A stretch of 64,000 nt of DNA, taken from NCBI RefSeq assembly GCF_014646755.1, contig NZ_BMNW01000001.1:638039-702038 (forward strand), given 5' to 3'. The DNA comes from Pseudomonas asuensis. GTDB lineage: Bacteria; Pseudomonadota; Gammaproteobacteria; Pseudomonadales; Pseudomonadaceae. This document shows, piece after piece, positions 42,868 to 53,584 of this stretch. The notes under the pieces were generated by a model. That model was given only the letters and a program-made list of their open reading frames with translations. It made no database searches and had not been told where the DNA came from. The position numbers and the translations under genes were made by a program. Numbering within the stretch: position 1 is the first letter of the stretch; each line of letters begins with the position of its first letter.

Positions 42868-45087
42868 GTGTCTGAAGTTCTGCTGCGCCTTGCGCTGCCT
42901 TCTCCTTTACGCCGGCTATTCGACTATCGAGTGCCAGCTGGCGTTGACGCCTCAGAGCTTGCTCCAGGCGTTCGACTGCGCGTACCGTTTGGTCGCCGAG
43001 AGGTCGTTGGCATTCTGGTGCAAACGGCTTCTGAAACCGATGTTCCGCAAGACAAGCTAAAGCCTGCTATTGCGCTGCTGGATACTATCCCTCCAATGCC
43101 GGCCAGCCTGATCGAGCTTTGCAAGTGGACGGCTCAATACTATCAACACAGCCTGGGCGATACCTTCACCTGCGCCTTGCCAGGGCCGTTACGCCAAGGC
43201 GATCCTGCCGAGCGACGAGTTCAACGGTTCTGGGTAGCCACGCCGGATGCTGACGTATCTGACCCACGCCTGGCGCGTGCGCCACGCCAGCGCGATGCAT
43301 TAAAGGTTGTCAAGCAGCATCCCCATGGCGTTGCCCATGACCTACTTAGCCAACTAGGCCTGGCCAAGGATACACTCGACACGTTGCAGGCAAAGGGACT
43401 AGTCGATGTTGAATCACGTCAGATCATGCCGGCCAAGCATCACGGCGCCTGGCTGGCCCAGGCAGAGCTTCCTTTTAACCACGAGCAGCGTATTGCCTAC
43501 GAAGCGGTTAAAGCACGACTTGGCAGCTTTCACTGCTTTTTATTGGACGGTGTGACAGGAAGTGGCAAGACCGAGGTTTATCTTCAGCTCATACGCCGGA
43601 CGCTTGAAGCGGGACGGCAGGCATTAGTTCTCATTCCAGAAATCAACCTGGGCCCGCAAACATTGTCCCGCTTCGAGAAGCGCTTCAATGCTCGTATCGT
43701 GCTGATCCACTCGGCCCTCACTGATCGCGAACGGACAGATGCATGGCTGGCCGCCCGCGACGGTGATGTAGATATAGTAATAGGCACGCGATCAGCCCTC
43801 TTTACTCCGCTGAAGAATCCGGGGCTCATCATTGTTGATGAAGAGCATGACGCGTCTTATAAGCAGCAGGAAGGTTTGCGCTACCATGCACGAGACTTGG
43901 CTGTCGTCAGGGCTCGTCTTGAAAGAGTTCCGCTGTTGTTAGGCTCTGCCACGCCATCTCTAGAGAGCCTTCATAACGCTGAAATTGGCCGCTACGGTCT
44001 ACTTCGCCTTACTCAGCGCGCCGGCACTGCTACTGCACCAAAATTCCAGCGCCTTGACGTCAGGAGCCGCCCCCTAGACTCAGGCCTGTCGCAGCCGTTG
44101 AACCAAGCGATTGGCGACACACTGAGTAAAGGCCAACAGGTTCTGGTTTTTTTAAATCGCCGCGGCTTTGCACCCACGCTGTTATGCCATGACTGTGGCT
44201 GGGTCGCTCAGTGCCCACGCTGTGATGCGCGCATGACAATTCATCAACGCTCAGGCGAGTTGCGCTGTCACCATTGCGATCATCGCCAACGTCCGTCACA
44301 GCACTGCCCTGCGTGTGGAAAGCTGGACTTACGCCCATTGGGTGCAGGTACGGAACGGGCGGAGGAGCGACTTCGAATTCTCTTCCCACAGTTTCCAGTG
44401 TTGCGCGTCGATAGGGACAGCACGATGCGCAAAGATGCCATGACTAACATTTTCTCCATTATTCAACGAGGCGAGCCGTGCATCCTGGTAGGAACGCAGA
44501 TGCTTGCCAAAGGGCACCACTTTCCACGCGTTACCTTGGTCGCCATCCTGGATGCCGATGGAGGCCTCTTCTCGGCAGACTTCCGCGCCAGCGAGCGGAT
44601 GGCTCAACAGGTGGTTCAGGTCGCGGGCCGCTCAGGCCGAGCAGAAGTACAGGGGCAAGTCCTGATTCAGACGCATTTGGCGGACCATCCCTTGCTCGTA
44701 CAACTAACCGAGCAAGGTTATGTTGCTTTTGCCCAACAGGCGCTGGCAGAGCGACGTGCGGCCGGCTTACCCCCCTTCACCCATTTGGCGCTGCTGCGTG
44801 CCGAAGCCTACAAGCCCGGTCAGGCTGAAGAATTTCTGGAGCTGGCCTATACTGAGGCGGATCAATTGGCAGCAGAGCTGGACTTGCCTCACATCGAACT
44901 TCTTGGCCCTGTTCCCGCTCCCATGGAACGCCGGGCAGGTCGTTTTCGCGCACAGCTTTTACTGCAGGCATCGCTCAGGGCGCCGCTTCACCGGCTGCTG
45001 ACCAACTGGGTCTTGCGACTGGAAACCCTGCCTGCGGGGCGACAGGTGCGCTGGTCACTGGACATCGATCCCATCGACCTTTATTGA
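42868..45087 (+). CDS. priA: Primosomal protein N' (replication restart helicase)
   Basis: PriA binds forked DNA and reloads the replisome after fork collapse. The 739-aa protein has the N-terminal 3' DNA-binding domain (LALPSPLRRLFDYRVP, VPFGRREVVGILV), Walker A GVTGSGKTEVYLQL, DEEH box VDEEHDASYKQQEGLRYHARD, and the zinc cysteine cluster CHDCGWVAQCPRC...CHHCDHRQRPSQHCPACG. Helicase motif VI is QVAGRSGRAEVQG. The frame opens upstream at 42583, but that part overlaps rpmE antisense; the GTG at 42868 gives MSEVLLRLALPSPLRRLFDY, the family start. Confidence 0.96.
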   Translation: MSEVLLRLALPSPLRRLFDYRVPAGVDASELAPGVRLRVPFGRREVVGILVQTASETDVPQDKLKPAIALLDTIPPMPASLIELCKWTAQYYQHSLGDTFTCALPGPLRQGDPAERRVQRFWVATPDADVSDPRLARAPRQRDALKVVKQHPHGVAHDLLSQLGLAKDTLDTLQAKGLVDVESRQIMPAKHHGAWLAQAELPFNHEQRIAYEAVKARLGSFHCFLLDGVTGSGKTEVYLQLIRRTLEAGRQALVLIPEINLGPQTLSRFEKRFNARIVLIHSALTDRERTDAWLAARDGDVDIVIGTRSALFTPLKNPGLIIVDEEHDASYKQQEGLRYHARDLAVVRARLERVPLLLGSATPSLESLHNAEIGRYGLLRLTQRAGTATAPKFQRLDVRSRPLDSGLSQPLNQAIGDTLSKGQQVLVFLNRRGFAPTLLCHDCGWVAQCPRCDARMTIHQRSGELRCHHCDHRQRPSQHCPACGKLDLRPLGAGTERAEERLRILFPQFPVLRVDRDSTMRKDAMTNIFSIIQRGEPCILVGTQMLAKGHHFPRVTLVAILDADGGLFSADFRASERMAQQVVQVAGRSGRAEVQGQVLIQTHLADHPLLVQLTEQGYVAFAQQALAERRAAGLPPFTHLALLRAEAYKPGQAEEFLELAYTEADQLAAELDLPHIELLGPVPAPMERRAGRFRAQLLLQASLRAPLHRLLTNWVLRLETLPAGRQVRWSLDIDPIDLY

Positions 45088-45136
45088 GATTTCACCTCTA
45101 ATTTCGGGTTCCGCAGGCTTCAATGACGTCTACACA

Positions 45137-45165
45137 TTGGCAAGTGATCCTAGCCTGCGGATAAT
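45137..45165 (+). promoter_or_regulatory. Predicted sigma70 promoter of argS
   Basis: -35 TTGGCA (45137-45142), exact 17-nt spacer, -10 GATAAT (45160-45165), 48 nt before the argS ATG in the 126-bp priA-argS gap. Confidence 0.6.
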
Positions 45166-45213
45166 GCAGGGTTTTCATTACGCGCCCAGGCGCGAGCCAA
45201 AGGCCAGACGATC

Positions 45214-46953
45214 ATGAAAGACACTATTCGACAGCTTATTCAGAACGCCTTGGAGCGCCTTACTGCCGAAGGCATCTTGCCAGAGGGTCTGACGCCGACC
45301 ATCCAGGTTGAAAACACCAAGGATAAAAGCCACGGCGACTTTGCCAGCAACATCGCCATGATGCTCGCAAAGCCTGCCGGCATGAAGCCCCGTGACCTTG
45401 CAGAAAAACTTATTGCAGCCCTACCTGCCGACGCCAGTATCAGCCAGGTACAAATCGCAGGCCCAGGCTTTCTGAACTTCTTCCAGAATCATGAACAGTT
45501 GGCTCAGCGCCTTGATGCGGCACTAACCGACGGACAACTGACTGTCCGCAAGGTAGCGCCTAAACAGCGTGTTGTAGTAGATCTTTCCTCGCCTAACCTG
45601 GCCAAGGAAATGCACGTAGGCCATCTACGTTCCACTATCATCGGTGACGCTGTTGCACGTGTACTCGAATTCCTGGGCGATGATGTTATCCGGCAGAACC
45701 ATGTCGGAGATTGGGGAACCCAGTTCGGTATGCTGCTCGCTTATCTGGAAGAGCAGCCTGTAGCCGCTGAAAGCGAACTGTCCGATCTGGAAACGTTTTA
45801 CCGAGCCGCCAAGAAACGCTTCGACGATTCTCCTGAATTTGCTGATCGCGCCCGCGAACTGGTTGTCAGGCTACAAGCGGGCGATGAGTCCTGCCTAAAA
45901 CTATGGCACCGCTTCAACGATATCTCGCTAAGCCACTGCCAGAAGGTTTATGACCGACTGAACGTCAAGCTCACACCTGCGGACGTTAAAGGGGAAAGCG
46001 CCTATAACAGCGACTTGCCTGGTATTGTGACCGAGCTGAATGCCAAAGGCCTGCTTACCGAAAGTGATGGCGCTCACTGTGTCTTCCTTGAAGAGTTCAA
46101 GAATGCAGAGGGCAATCCGCTTCCTGTGATCGTGCAGAAAGCAGGTGGCGGCTACCTATATGCGACCACCGACTTGGCAGCCATGCGTTACCGTAGCCAA
46201 ACCCTAAATGCTGATCGCGTACTTTATTTCGTCGATCAGCGCCAGGCACTGCACTTCCAGATGGCATTTGAAGTTGCACGTCTGGCCGGCTTTGTTGCTC
46301 CATCCATGAGCTTGGAGCATATGGGATTCGGTACGATGAATGGCGCCGACGGTCGCCCATTCAAGACCCGCGATGGCGGCACGGTCAAGCTGATCGACTT
46401 GCTGGATGAGGCAGAAGAACGCGCCTACGTCCTGGTCAAAGAGAAAAACCCTTCATTGGAAGAAGCTGAGTTACGTGAAATTGCTCGCGCCGTTGGCATC
46501 GGTGCCGTCAAATATGCAGACCTGTCGAAACACAGAACGAGTGATTACAGCTTCAACTTTGAGCTGATGCTCAGCTTTGAAGGCAATACAGCGCCGTATC
46601 TGCTTTACGCCTATACCCGTGTCGCCAGCATCTTCCGTAAGCTTGGCAAAGGGTATAACGAAGTAGAAGGCCAGATCCGCCTGGACGCTCCACAAGAGCA
46701 GGAGCTGGGTGCTCGCCTGGCGCAGTTTGGTGAAGTCCTCAACTCAGTCGCAGAAAAAGGTGTACCGCACCTGCTGTGTGCCTACCTTTACGATATTGCA
46801 GGCCTTTTCTCTAGCTTCTATGAGAACTGCCCCATTCTTAACGCAGAAGATCCTGCTCAACGCCAGAGCCGCCTGCGGCTGGCCGCCCTGACTGGACGTA
46901 CCCTTAAACAAGGTCTCGAACTGCTAGGCCTGAATACACTGGAACGCATGTAA
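45214..46953 (+). CDS. argS: Arginyl-tRNA synthetase
   Basis: Class I synthetase that charges tRNA-Arg with arginine; it needs bound tRNA for amino-acid activation. The 579-aa protein is full length. It has the additional N-terminal domain (about 1-105), the HIGH-like motif HVGH at 134-137 in [17 protein letters not shown], a degenerate KMSKS region near [11 protein letters not shown] as is common in ArgRS, and the DALR anticodon-binding C-terminus ([17 protein letters not shown]). A predicted promoter precedes it; the SPOR gene follows after 10 nt and hslVU downstream. Confidence 0.98.
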   Translation: MKDTIRQLIQNALERLTAEGILPEGLTPTIQVENTKDKSHGDFASNIAMMLAKPAGMKPRDLAEKLIAALPADASISQVQIAGPGFLNFFQNHEQLAQRLDAALTDGQLTVRKVAPKQRVVVDLSSPNLAKEMHVGHLRSTIIGDAVARVLEFLGDDVIRQNHVGDWGTQFGMLLAYLEEQPVAAESELSDLETFYRAAKKRFDDSPEFADRARELVVRLQAGDESCLKLWHRFNDISLSHCQKVYDRLNVKLTPADVKGESAYNSDLPGIVTELNAKGLLTESDGAHCVFLEEFKNAEGNPLPVIVQKAGGGYLYATTDLAAMRYRSQTLNADRVLYFVDQRQALHFQMAFEVARLAGFVAPSMSLEHMGFGTMNGADGRPFKTRDGGTVKLIDLLDEAEERAYVLVKEKNPSLEEAELREIARAVGIGAVKYADLSKHRTSDYSFNFELMLSFEGNTAPYLLYAYTRVASIFRKLGKGYNEVEGQIRLDAPQEQELGARLAQFGEVLNSVAEKGVPHLLCAYLYDIAGLFSSFYENCPILNAEDPAQRQSRLRLAALTGRTLKQGLELLGLNTLERM

Positions 46954-46963
46954 ACGGACGTAT

Positions 46964-47653
46964 ATGGCCAAGAAAGCAGCACCTAAACGAGGCGCAAGCC
47001 GAAACCAGCCATCAGCCAAGAAGCAGCCTATCCCTGGTTGGGTATGGCTGGCTTCAGGCCTTGCCATTGGTGGCTTTGTAGTCTTCCTGATGAAGCTCGA
47101 GCCGGGCAACGATGCTGTTCGTCGACCGAAAGGTGAAGAAGTGCAAGTCACTTCCAAGGCCAAGCAGGAGGCACCTACTACGCCGACACCGGTCAAGCCC
47201 AAGTATGATTTCTATACACTGCTGCCGGAGTCTGAAGTTATCGTTCCGCCGGATGCCGTGCCACAAACAACGCCAGCTCCACCCAAGCCTGAAACACCTC
47301 CGCCGTCAACAACGCAGCCACCGGCAGGATCGCCACAACAGCCTCAGACGCCTGCCCAAGCTACTGCGCAAGCAGCAGCTCAGCAGCCTAAGGCTGCCGC
47401 TCAGCCTCCCGTAACGTTGTTCTTCCTCCAGGCTGGCTCGTTCAGAACCCAGGCTGATGCTGACCGTGTTCGAGCCCAGATTATCCTGATCGGTCAGGAT
47501 GTACGGGTAGAGTCCGGCAAGGTAAAGGATGACACTTGGTATCGCGTCCTGGTCGGCCCCTTCCGGGACCGTAGTCAATTGACCCAGGCTCAAAGCCAGC
47601 TGGCCAGCAATGGTTTCAAGAACCTGCTGCTCCAGCAACGCCAAGGTCGATAA
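46964..47653 (+). CDS. FtsN-like SPOR-domain cell division protein
   Basis: Bitopic membrane protein of 229 aa. A basic cytoplasmic N-terminus ([20 protein letters not shown]) precedes one membrane helix (about 25-44, [19 protein letters not shown]). A long Pro/Gln/Ala-rich periplasmic linker follows (about 80-145), then a C-terminal SPOR domain (about 147-228, [20 protein letters not shown] to [13 protein letters not shown]). This is the FtsN layout, and the argS-ftsN-hslVU order is shared by many gamma-proteobacteria. FtsN triggers septal wall synthesis; strict orthology is probable but not proven. It starts 10 nt after argS and lies 86 nt before hslV. Confidence 0.85.
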   Translation: MAKKAAPKRGASRNQPSAKKQPIPGWVWLASGLAIGGFVVFLMKLEPGNDAVRRPKGEEVQVTSKAKQEAPTTPTPVKPKYDFYTLLPESEVIVPPDAVPQTTPAPPKPETPPPSTTQPPAGSPQQPQTPAQATAQAAAQQPKAAAQPPVTLFFLQAGSFRTQADADRVRAQIILIGQDVRVESGKVKDDTWYRVLVGPFRDRSQLTQAQSQLASNGFKNLLLQQRQGR

Positions 47654-47739
47654 CACATGGCGGCCGGAAAAGGCTTGAAGCCTTGGAAGGCCGTCCCCAT
47701 ATCTCCGGCAATAGCTTAAGGCATAGCAGGAGAACACCC

Positions 47740-48267
47740 TTGACCACTATCGTTTCAGTGCGTCGCAACGGCAAAGTCGTCATTGGCGGCGACGGCCAGG
47801 TATCCCTGGGTAATACCGTCATGAAGGGCAATGCACGCAAAGTCCGCCGTCTTTACCACGGGCAGGTCTTGGCAGGCTTCGCTGGAGGCACGGCGGATGC
47901 ATTCACCTTGTTTGAACGCTTCGAGCAGCAACTCGACAAACATCAGGGCCATCTTGTTCGTGCAGCGGTAGAGTTGGCCAAAGACTGGCGTACTGACCGC
48001 GCACTTCGCCGGCTGGAAGCTATGCTGGCAGTAGCTAACAAAGATGCCTCATTGATCATTACTGGCAATGGCGACGTCGTTGAGCCCGAAGAAGGTCTGA
48101 TTGCCATGGGCTCTGGCGGCCCTTATGCACAAGCTGCCGCTCGCGCCCTGCTCACACACACTGAATTGAGTGCGCGTGAGATTGCCGAAACTGCACTGAA
48201 TATTGCGGGAGACATTTGTGTCTTCACTAACCGTAACCTGACTATTGAGGAGCTGGACGCTTCCTGA
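47740..48267 (+). CDS. hslV: HslV (ClpQ) peptidase subunit of the HslVU protease
   Basis: Threonine peptidase forming the double-hexamer core of HslVU. The protein is 175 aa. Start at TTG 47740, with GCAGGAGA 6-7 nt upstream, yields (M)[20 protein letters not shown]; removal of the initiator exposes the catalytic Thr. [22 protein letters not shown] and [15 protein letters not shown] are family motifs. An upstream ATG at 47683 would bury the Thr behind 20 residues and is rejected. hslU follows after 19 nt. Confidence 0.97.
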   Translation: MTTIVSVRRNGKVVIGGDGQVSLGNTVMKGNARKVRRLYHGQVLAGFAGGTADAFTLFERFEQQLDKHQGHLVRAAVELAKDWRTDRALRRLEAMLAVANKDASLIITGNGDVVEPEEGLIAMGSGGPYAQAAARALLTHTELSAREIAETALNIAGDICVFTNRNLTIEELDAS

Positions 48268-48286
48268 GTCCGGCCGGAATAACGAC

Positions 48287-49630
48287 ATGTCTATGACTCC
48301 GCGTGAAATCGTTCACGAACTTAACCGCCATATTATCGGCCAGGATGACGCAAAGCGCGCCGTAGCCATTGCACTGCGCAATCGCTGGCGTCGTATGCAG
48401 CTTCCATTGGAACTGCGTGCCGAAGTCACTCCAAAAAACATTTTGATGATTGGCCCGACAGGCGTAGGTAAAACCGAAATTGCCCGTCGACTTGCCAAGC
48501 TGGCTAACGCACCTTTCCTGAAAGTAGAAGCTACCAAGTTCACTGAGGTGGGCTATGTAGGCCGTGATGTCGAATCCATCATTCGGGATCTGGCCGATGC
48601 GGCCGTCAAAATGCTGCGCGAGCAGGAAATAGTAAAAGTGCGTCATCGTGCAGAAGATGCTGCTGAAGAGCGCATTCTTGATGCGCTGCTGCCTCCGGCA
48701 CGTGCAGTAGGTTTCAGTGAGGAGCCCACTCGCAGCGAAGATTCCAATACGCGTCAACTGTTCCGCAAGCGCCTGCGTGAAGGCCAGCTGGACGATAAGG
48801 AAATTGATATCGAGGTAGCTGAAGCACCTGCGGGTATCGAAATCATGACGCCACCTGGAATGGAGGAGATGACCAGCCAGCTGCAAAACCTTTTCTCTGG
48901 CCTGAACAAGGGCAAGATGAAGACCCGCAAGCTCAAGGTCAAAGAAGCCTTCAAGCTGATCCGTGATGAGGAAGCGGCTCGCCTGGTCAATGAAGAAGAA
49001 CTCAAGGCCCGTGCTCTTGAAGCGGTTGAGCAGAACGGTATTGTCTTCATTGACGAGATCGACAAGGTTGCTAAACGTGGCAATACCAGTGGCGCTGACG
49101 TATCCCGTGAAGGCGTACAGCGTGATCTGCTGCCTCTGATTGAGGGCTGCACCGTAAACACCAAGCTGGGCATGGTCAAAACTGACCATATTCTGTTTAT
49201 TGCCTCGGGCGCATTCCACCTGTCCAAGCCCAGTGATCTCGTGCCTGAACTCCAGGGTCGCCTGCCCATTCGGGTAGAGCTGAAAGCTCTGACGCCTCAG
49301 GACTTTGAGCGTATTCTTACCGAGCCACACGCCTCGCTGACTGAACAGTATCGCGAACTGCTCAAGACTGAAGGTCTAGGTGTCGAATTCATGCCTGAAG
49401 GCATCAGCCGAATTGCGGAAATTGCCTGGCAGGTCAATGAGAAAACGGAAAATATCGGCGCGCGTCGCCTGCATACGCTACTAGAACGGCTACTTGAAGA
49501 AGTATCGTTCAGCGCTGCAGATCTTGCAGGCCAGCAGAATGGCGAGCCTATCCGTATCGATGCGGCCTATGTCAACGGCCATCTAGGCGAGTTGGCGCAG
49601 GACGAGGATCTGTCGCGCTATATTCTATAA
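48287..49630 (+). CDS. hslU: HslU (ClpY) ATPase subunit of the HslVU protease
   Basis: AAA+ unfoldase that threads substrates into HslV. The protein is 447 aa. Walker A is GPTGVGKT (56-63), Walker B VFIDEIDK, the pore loop is in [13 protein letters not shown] (GYVG), the I domain spans about 110-240, and the sensor/C-terminal part ends with the conserved DLSRYIL tail that activates HslV. The ATG at 48287 gives [20 protein letters not shown]. The frame is also open from 48245, within hslV; that is not the start. Confidence 0.98.
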   Translation: MSMTPREIVHELNRHIIGQDDAKRAVAIALRNRWRRMQLPLELRAEVTPKNILMIGPTGVGKTEIARRLAKLANAPFLKVEATKFTEVGYVGRDVESIIRDLADAAVKMLREQEIVKVRHRAEDAAEERILDALLPPARAVGFSEEPTRSEDSNTRQLFRKRLREGQLDDKEIDIEVAEAPAGIEIMTPPGMEEMTSQLQNLFSGLNKGKMKTRKLKVKEAFKLIRDEEAARLVNEEELKARALEAVEQNGIVFIDEIDKVAKRGNTSGADVSREGVQRDLLPLIEGCTVNTKLGMVKTDHILFIASGAFHLSKPSDLVPELQGRLPIRVELKALTPQDFERILTEPHASLTEQYRELLKTEGLGVEFMPEGISRIAEIAWQVNEKTENIGARRLHTLLERLLEEVSFSAADLAGQQNGEPIRIDAAYVNGHLGELAQDEDLSRYIL

Positions 49631-49648
49631 AGACGTCGACAACCTATC

Positions 49649-49672
49649 GCTCGCAGCCCTTGGGCTGCGAGC
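49649..49672 (+). terminator. Hairpin after hslU
   Basis: GCTCGCAGCCC (49649-49659), tt, GGGCTGCGAGC (49662-49672), a perfect 11-bp arm pair followed by TTATC only. A weak terminator, or a structure protecting the hslU mRNA end, 19 nt past the hslU stop and 21 nt before the DUF971 gene. Confidence 0.5.
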
Positions 49673-49693
49673 TTATCAGCGAGACCTATTGCC

Positions 49694-50065
49694 ATGCGTT
49701 TGCCCACGGCCATACAGCTTCACAAAGCGTCCAAAACCCTGACAGTCCAATACGACACCGAGTCTTTTACACTGCCAGCTGAATTTCTGCGTGTTCACTC
49801 ACCTTCTGCGGAAGTACAGGGCCACGGTAATCCCGTTCTGCAGTTTGGCAAAAAGAACGTAGGCATCAGTCAAATTGAAGCAGCCGGTCAATATGCTCTG
49901 AAAATTACTTTCGATGACGGTCACGACAGTGGCTTGTTTACCTGGGAGTATCTCTATGAGCTAGGCCGCAATCAGGAGCAGATGTGGGCCGAGTACCTGT
50001 TTGCACTGGCCCGGGAAGGTAAATCCAGAGATCCGGATGTATCTGTCGTCAAGCTGATGCTGTAA
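49694..50065 (+). CDS. DUF971 family protein (gamma-butyrobetaine hydroxylase N-terminal-like)
   Basis: A 123-aa protein consisting only of the DUF971/GBBH-like N-terminal fold, which in Fe-S carriers and in carnitine-synthesis hydroxylases forms a small zinc- or cluster-associated domain. LHKASKTLTVQYDTESFTLPAEFLRVHSPSAEVQG and DGHDSGLFTWEYLYELG are the typical segments. No dioxygenase domain follows. In PAO1 the matching gene (PA5055) lies between hslU and phaC1; here it is followed within 3 bp by the convergent PHA-granule-family gene instead. Function unknown. Confidence 0.88.
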   Translation: MRLPTAIQLHKASKTLTVQYDTESFTLPAEFLRVHSPSAEVQGHGNPVLQFGKKNVGISQIEAAGQYALKITFDDGHDSGLFTWEYLYELGRNQEQMWAEYLFALAREGKSRDPDVSVVKLML

Positions 50066-50068
50066 CAC

Positions 50069-50347
50069 TCAAGCCTGTAGCGCTTTATCCAGCTTCTTCT
50101 CGATTTCATGCTCAATCTGCGAGCTCAAAGCCGAGAAGAAGAACCCCAAGGTTGCATCAACACGTACTTTATCCTCGCCTACCTCGATACGCCCATCGAC
50201 ACCCGTACGGGAAAATTGCAGCGTATCGCCCTCCCACTGACACTCCACGCCATAGTCACGCGTTAGCTTTTCGGCCAGCGCTCCTGCCTTGGCACGTGCA
50301 GTTTCAAGACCTAGCGAATGGGAACGTTCGATACTGATTTGGGACAT
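50069..50347 (-). CDS. Polyhydroxyalkanoic acid system family protein (PHA_gran_rgn)
   Basis: A 92-aa protein of the PHA granule-region family: MSQISIERSHSLGLETARAKA, a central LTRDYGVECQWEGDTLQFSRTGVDG, and the C-terminal IEHEIEKKLDKAL. The fold resembles START/SRPBCC-like small proteins and the role is unknown, although in Pseudomonas the gene sits at the end of the pha cluster. GGAG precedes the ATG. It converges with DUF971 with a 3-bp gap and is divergent from ubiE. No phaC, phaZ, phaD, phaF or phaI gene is nearby, so a link to PHA granules is doubtful in this organism. Confidence 0.82.
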   Translation of the reverse strand: MSQISIERSHSLGLETARAKAGALAEKLTRDYGVECQWEGDTLQFSRTGVDGRIEVGEDKVRVDATLGFFFSALSSQIEHEIEKKLDKALQA

Positions 50348-50539
50348 ATAAAGTACTCCAGCGAATTCGCCTGCGACTATAACGGCCGCTGTCCTGACCG
50401 AAAAGCACGAGAACTAACAAGTCAGAATGACCTATCTCATGGAATACCTGTTTTCTGATGATTTTATCCGGCAAGAAGGGACATCTCAGCGCATCAGCAC
50501 TGCTAGAATGGTCGCTTATTCAAATGCAGGTGAAGCGTC

Positions 50540-51310
50540 ATGAGCGATCAGCGCAAGGGCCCGGAGGCCGATCCCGTCACTCATTTTGGCTACCAGAGCG
50601 TACCTGAAAGTCAGAAAGCTCAAAAAGTAGCTGAAGTCTTCCATTCGGTTGCAGCCAAATACGACCTGATGAATGACTTGATGTCTGCGGGCGTTCACCG
50701 CTTGTGGAAACGTTTCACTATTGAGCTTTCGGGTGTTCGAAGTGGCAACCGTGTGCTGGATATCGCAGGCGGCACTGGGGATCTGACCAAGCAGTTTTCC
50801 CGACTGGTTGGTCCCCGTGGCGAGGTCGTATTGGCAGACATCAATGACTCGATGCTTAAAGTCGGCCGTGATCGTCTGATGGACGAAGGCATTGCTAATA
50901 ACGTCAGCTTTGTACAAGCGGACGCAGAAAAGCTGCCCTTTCCAGACAATCACTTCGATTGCGTGACCATTGCCTTTGGATTGCGCAATGTCACCCACAA
51001 AGAAGCGGCCATTGCTTCCATGCTGCGCGTACTCAAGCCCGGCGGACGTCTATTGGTCCTGGAGTTTTCCAAGCCGACCAGCCAGCTATTGTCCAAGGCC
51101 TACGATGCTTACTCCTTCAGCCTTCTTCCCTTCATGGGCAAGCTGATCGCCAACGATTCGGCCAGTTACCGTTATCTGGCAGAGTCGATCCGTATGCATC
51201 CGGATCAGGACACGCTTAAAGCCATGATGGAAACCACTGGTTTTGGACGTGTGACTTACCACAATATGACGGGCGGTATCGTTGCCCTGCACCGTGGCAT
51301 AAAACCCTAA
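50540..51310 (+). CDS. ubiE: Demethylmenaquinone / 2-octaprenyl-6-methoxy-1,4-benzoquinol C-methyltransferase
   Basis: SAM-dependent C-methylation in ubiquinone synthesis (and menaquinone where present). The 256-aa protein has class I motif [16 protein letters not shown] (about 72-86), motif [26 protein letters not shown], and [42 protein letters not shown] is the UbiE N-terminus. A TAGAAT -10-like element lies near 50503. It is first in ubiE-ubiJ-ubiB-hisI-hisE-tatABC-rsmE; its stop overlaps the ubiJ ATG by one base. Confidence 0.97.
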   Translation: MSDQRKGPEADPVTHFGYQSVPESQKAQKVAEVFHSVAAKYDLMNDLMSAGVHRLWKRFTIELSGVRSGNRVLDIAGGTGDLTKQFSRLVGPRGEVVLADINDSMLKVGRDRLMDEGIANNVSFVQADAEKLPFPDNHFDCVTIAFGLRNVTHKEAAIASMLRVLKPGGRLLVLEFSKPTSQLLSKAYDAYSFSLLPFMGKLIANDSASYRYLAESIRMHPDQDTLKAMMETTGFGRVTYHNMTGGIVALHRGIKP

Positions 51311-51927
51311 TGATTCTAATGACCCAGGCCGTACTGGCTGCACTGGAGCGCGGCCTGAATTCCCTGTTGGCGATGGACGCTGTAGCGGGACGCCGTCTTG
51401 CGGGCCTGCAAGGTAAGGTCATCGCCATAGACTGCCCTACTCCAAACTTTAAGCTGTTCATCCTCCCTGCCTATGATGGTCTGCACCTTGCTGCACATCA
51501 TGAAGCGGAAGTCGATTGCACACTTAAAGCACCTGCGTCTCGGCTGGCCCAACTGGCCTTGAGTCAGAATAAAACAGCGATACTGCACAGCTTTAATGTG
51601 ACACTCGAAGGTGACAGTGCAGCGCTGATAGAGCTGTCCGATATCCTTCAAAGTCTGGAATTGGACTGGGAATACGAGCTCTCTCGCTGGATAGGCCCAG
51701 TAGCCACTGCGCTGCTCGGACAATTCGTCCGAAAAGGTCGTGGATGGACGGATCAAAGTCATGAAAGTCTGCGTCAAAGCCTCTCCGACTGGCTAGCTGA
51801 AGAAAGTCGCACCCTGGTTGGACGTCGAGAAGGCGATGCTCGCTTTGCGGAAATCGATGCTTTGCGTCTAACTGTAGATCGTCTCGAGGCGCGCATCGAT
51901 CGCCTTGCTCAACGCAGACATAAATAA
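51310..51927 (+). CDS. ubiJ: Ubiquinone biosynthesis accessory factor UbiJ (SCP2-like)
   Basis: UbiJ binds lipid intermediates in the soluble Ubi complex. The 205-aa protein has an SCP2-type sterol-carrier domain (about 15-115: IAIDCPTPNFKLFILPAYDG, FNVTLEGDSAALIELSDIL) and a C-terminal coiled coil (EIDALRLTVDRLEARIDRLAQ). The ATG at 51310 overlaps the ubiE stop; an ATG three codons on (51319) is equally possible. ubiB follows after 3 nt, the usual ubiEJB arrangement. Confidence 0.93.
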   Translation: MILMTQAVLAALERGLNSLLAMDAVAGRRLAGLQGKVIAIDCPTPNFKLFILPAYDGLHLAAHHEAEVDCTLKAPASRLAQLALSQNKTAILHSFNVTLEGDSAALIELSDILQSLELDWEYELSRWIGPVATALLGQFVRKGRGWTDQSHESLRQSLSDWLAEESRTLVGRREGDARFAEIDALRLTVDRLEARIDRLAQRRHK

Positions 51928-51930
51928 CCA

Positions 51931-53529
51931 ATGAAGCTGTTTGCTGCCCTTCGACGCCTGCTGCGCATTTTCCTTGTCGTTGTTCGCTACCGCCTGGACG
52001 ACCTGGTTTATGCGCTTCCACTGCCTTGGTATTTACGCCTGACCGGGTATTTTCTTCCATGGCGCTGGTTACCTCGCCCCCGCAAATCGCTGTCCCGAGG
52101 CGCTCGGCTACGCCTCGCACTAGAGGGCTTGGGGCCTGTTTTCATCAAGTTTGGGCAGATCCTTTCCACACGCCGTGATCTTCTCCCTGAAGATGTGGCC
52201 AATGAACTTATGTTCCTTCAGGACAAGGTTCCGCCTTTTCCTGGCGAAAAAGCCATTGCGCTGATCGAATCTCAATTGGGCGCACCGCTTGCTAAGGTCT
52301 TTACTCGATTCGACATCACCCCGCTGGCCTCAGCCTCAGTAGCGCAAGTGCATGCAGCGCAGCTCCGCACAGGTGAAGAGGTCGTTGTCAAAGTAGTACG
52401 GCCAGGCCTGAAACCTATCATCTCTCAAGATCTGGCTTGGCTGTTTCTGCTGGCACGCATGGCAGAACGAGTTTCAGCAGAGGCACGTCGCCTGCATCCC
52501 GTCGAAGTCGTTACCGATTATGAGAAAACCATCTACGATGAACTCGACCTCTTACGCGAAGCAGCCAACTCCAGTCAGTTGAGAAGAAACTTCGAAGACT
52601 CTTCCCTGCTTTACGTGCCGCAGGTCTACTGGGACTGGTGCCGCCCGCGAGTGCTGGTCATGGAGCGCATCTATGGTATTCCTGTTACCGACTTGAATGC
52701 TCTACGCGACCAAGGCACAGACTTCAAGCTCTTGGCCGAGCGTGGTGTCGAAATCTTTTTCACTCAGGTATTTCGTGACAGCTTTTTCCATGCGGACATG
52801 CACCCTGGCAATATCTTTGTCAGCACGGCGCACCCCTGGGACCCGAAATACATTGCTGTCGACTGTGGGATTATTGGAAGCCTGACGCCAGAAGATCAGA
52901 ACTATCTGGCCAGAAACCTTATGGCATTCTTCCAGAGGGATTACCGTAAGGTAGCTCAGCTTCATATCGACTCAGGCTGGGTACCGGCAACTACTCAGGT
53001 CAATGAGTTCGAGGCAGCCATACGGACCGTTTGCGAGCCGATATTCGAAAAGCCGCTGAAAGATATTTCATTTGGCCAGCTGCTGTTGCGCCTGTTTCAG
53101 GTTGCCCGCCGGTTCAACATGGAGATTCAGCCTCAGCTAGTGCTGCTCCAGAAAACGCTTTTGAACATCGAAGGGCTGGGGCGCCAGCTTTATCCTGATC
53201 TGGATCTCTGGTCAACGGCCAAGCCGTTTCTTGAGCGTTGGATGCGCCAACGGATGGGGCCAACTCATGTGCTTCGCAACATCCAACAGCAGATCGAGCA
53301 AATCCCACACTTAGCGCAGATGACCCGCGACACGCTGGAGCGCATTACTCAACCCCATCGCAATGACCCACCCAACCCTTGGGGGAGACGCGAAAACGAC
53401 TGGCTTCCTCGATTATTTGGTGTCTTGCTGATTGGTGGTGCTTTTCAGACCGGACTGCACTCAGCGGCTGATGGATGGCCTGCCTGGATCATGCTCGTAA
53501 CCGGCATCTATCTGATCATTCGTGGGTAG
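51931..53529 (+). CDS. ubiB: Ubiquinone biosynthesis regulatory protein kinase-like UbiB
   Basis: Membrane-anchored atypical kinase/ATPase of the ABC1/ADCK family that supports ubiquinone synthesis, probably by extracting lipid intermediates from the membrane. The 532-aa protein has the signature KFGQ (73-76) in [16 protein letters not shown], the Ala-rich loop [11 protein letters not shown] in place of a P-loop, the catalytic region [11 protein letters not shown], and DCGIIG as the DFG equivalent. Two C-terminal membrane helices lie at about 490-530. It follows ubiJ by 3 nt. Confidence 0.96.
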   Translation: MKLFAALRRLLRIFLVVVRYRLDDLVYALPLPWYLRLTGYFLPWRWLPRPRKSLSRGARLRLALEGLGPVFIKFGQILSTRRDLLPEDVANELMFLQDKVPPFPGEKAIALIESQLGAPLAKVFTRFDITPLASASVAQVHAAQLRTGEEVVVKVVRPGLKPIISQDLAWLFLLARMAERVSAEARRLHPVEVVTDYEKTIYDELDLLREAANSSQLRRNFEDSSLLYVPQVYWDWCRPRVLVMERIYGIPVTDLNALRDQGTDFKLLAERGVEIFFTQVFRDSFFHADMHPGNIFVSTAHPWDPKYIAVDCGIIGSLTPEDQNYLARNLMAFFQRDYRKVAQLHIDSGWVPATTQVNEFEAAIRTVCEPIFEKPLKDISFGQLLLRLFQVARRFNMEIQPQLVLLQKTLLNIEGLGRQLYPDLDLWSTAKPFLERWMRQRMGPTHVLRNIQQQIEQIPHLAQMTRDTLERITQPHRNDPPNPWGRRENDWLPRLFGVLLIGGAFQTGLHSAADGWPAWIMLVTGIYLIIRG

Positions 53530-53584
53530 GCAGGCCGCGCTAGCGCTGTCAGACTAATAAAAATAGTAACTTGCCGGATAGACG

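Noticed and set aside
48242-49330. 362-codon open frame antisense to hslU
   Set aside because: Same codon-bias mirror effect over a highly conserved gene.
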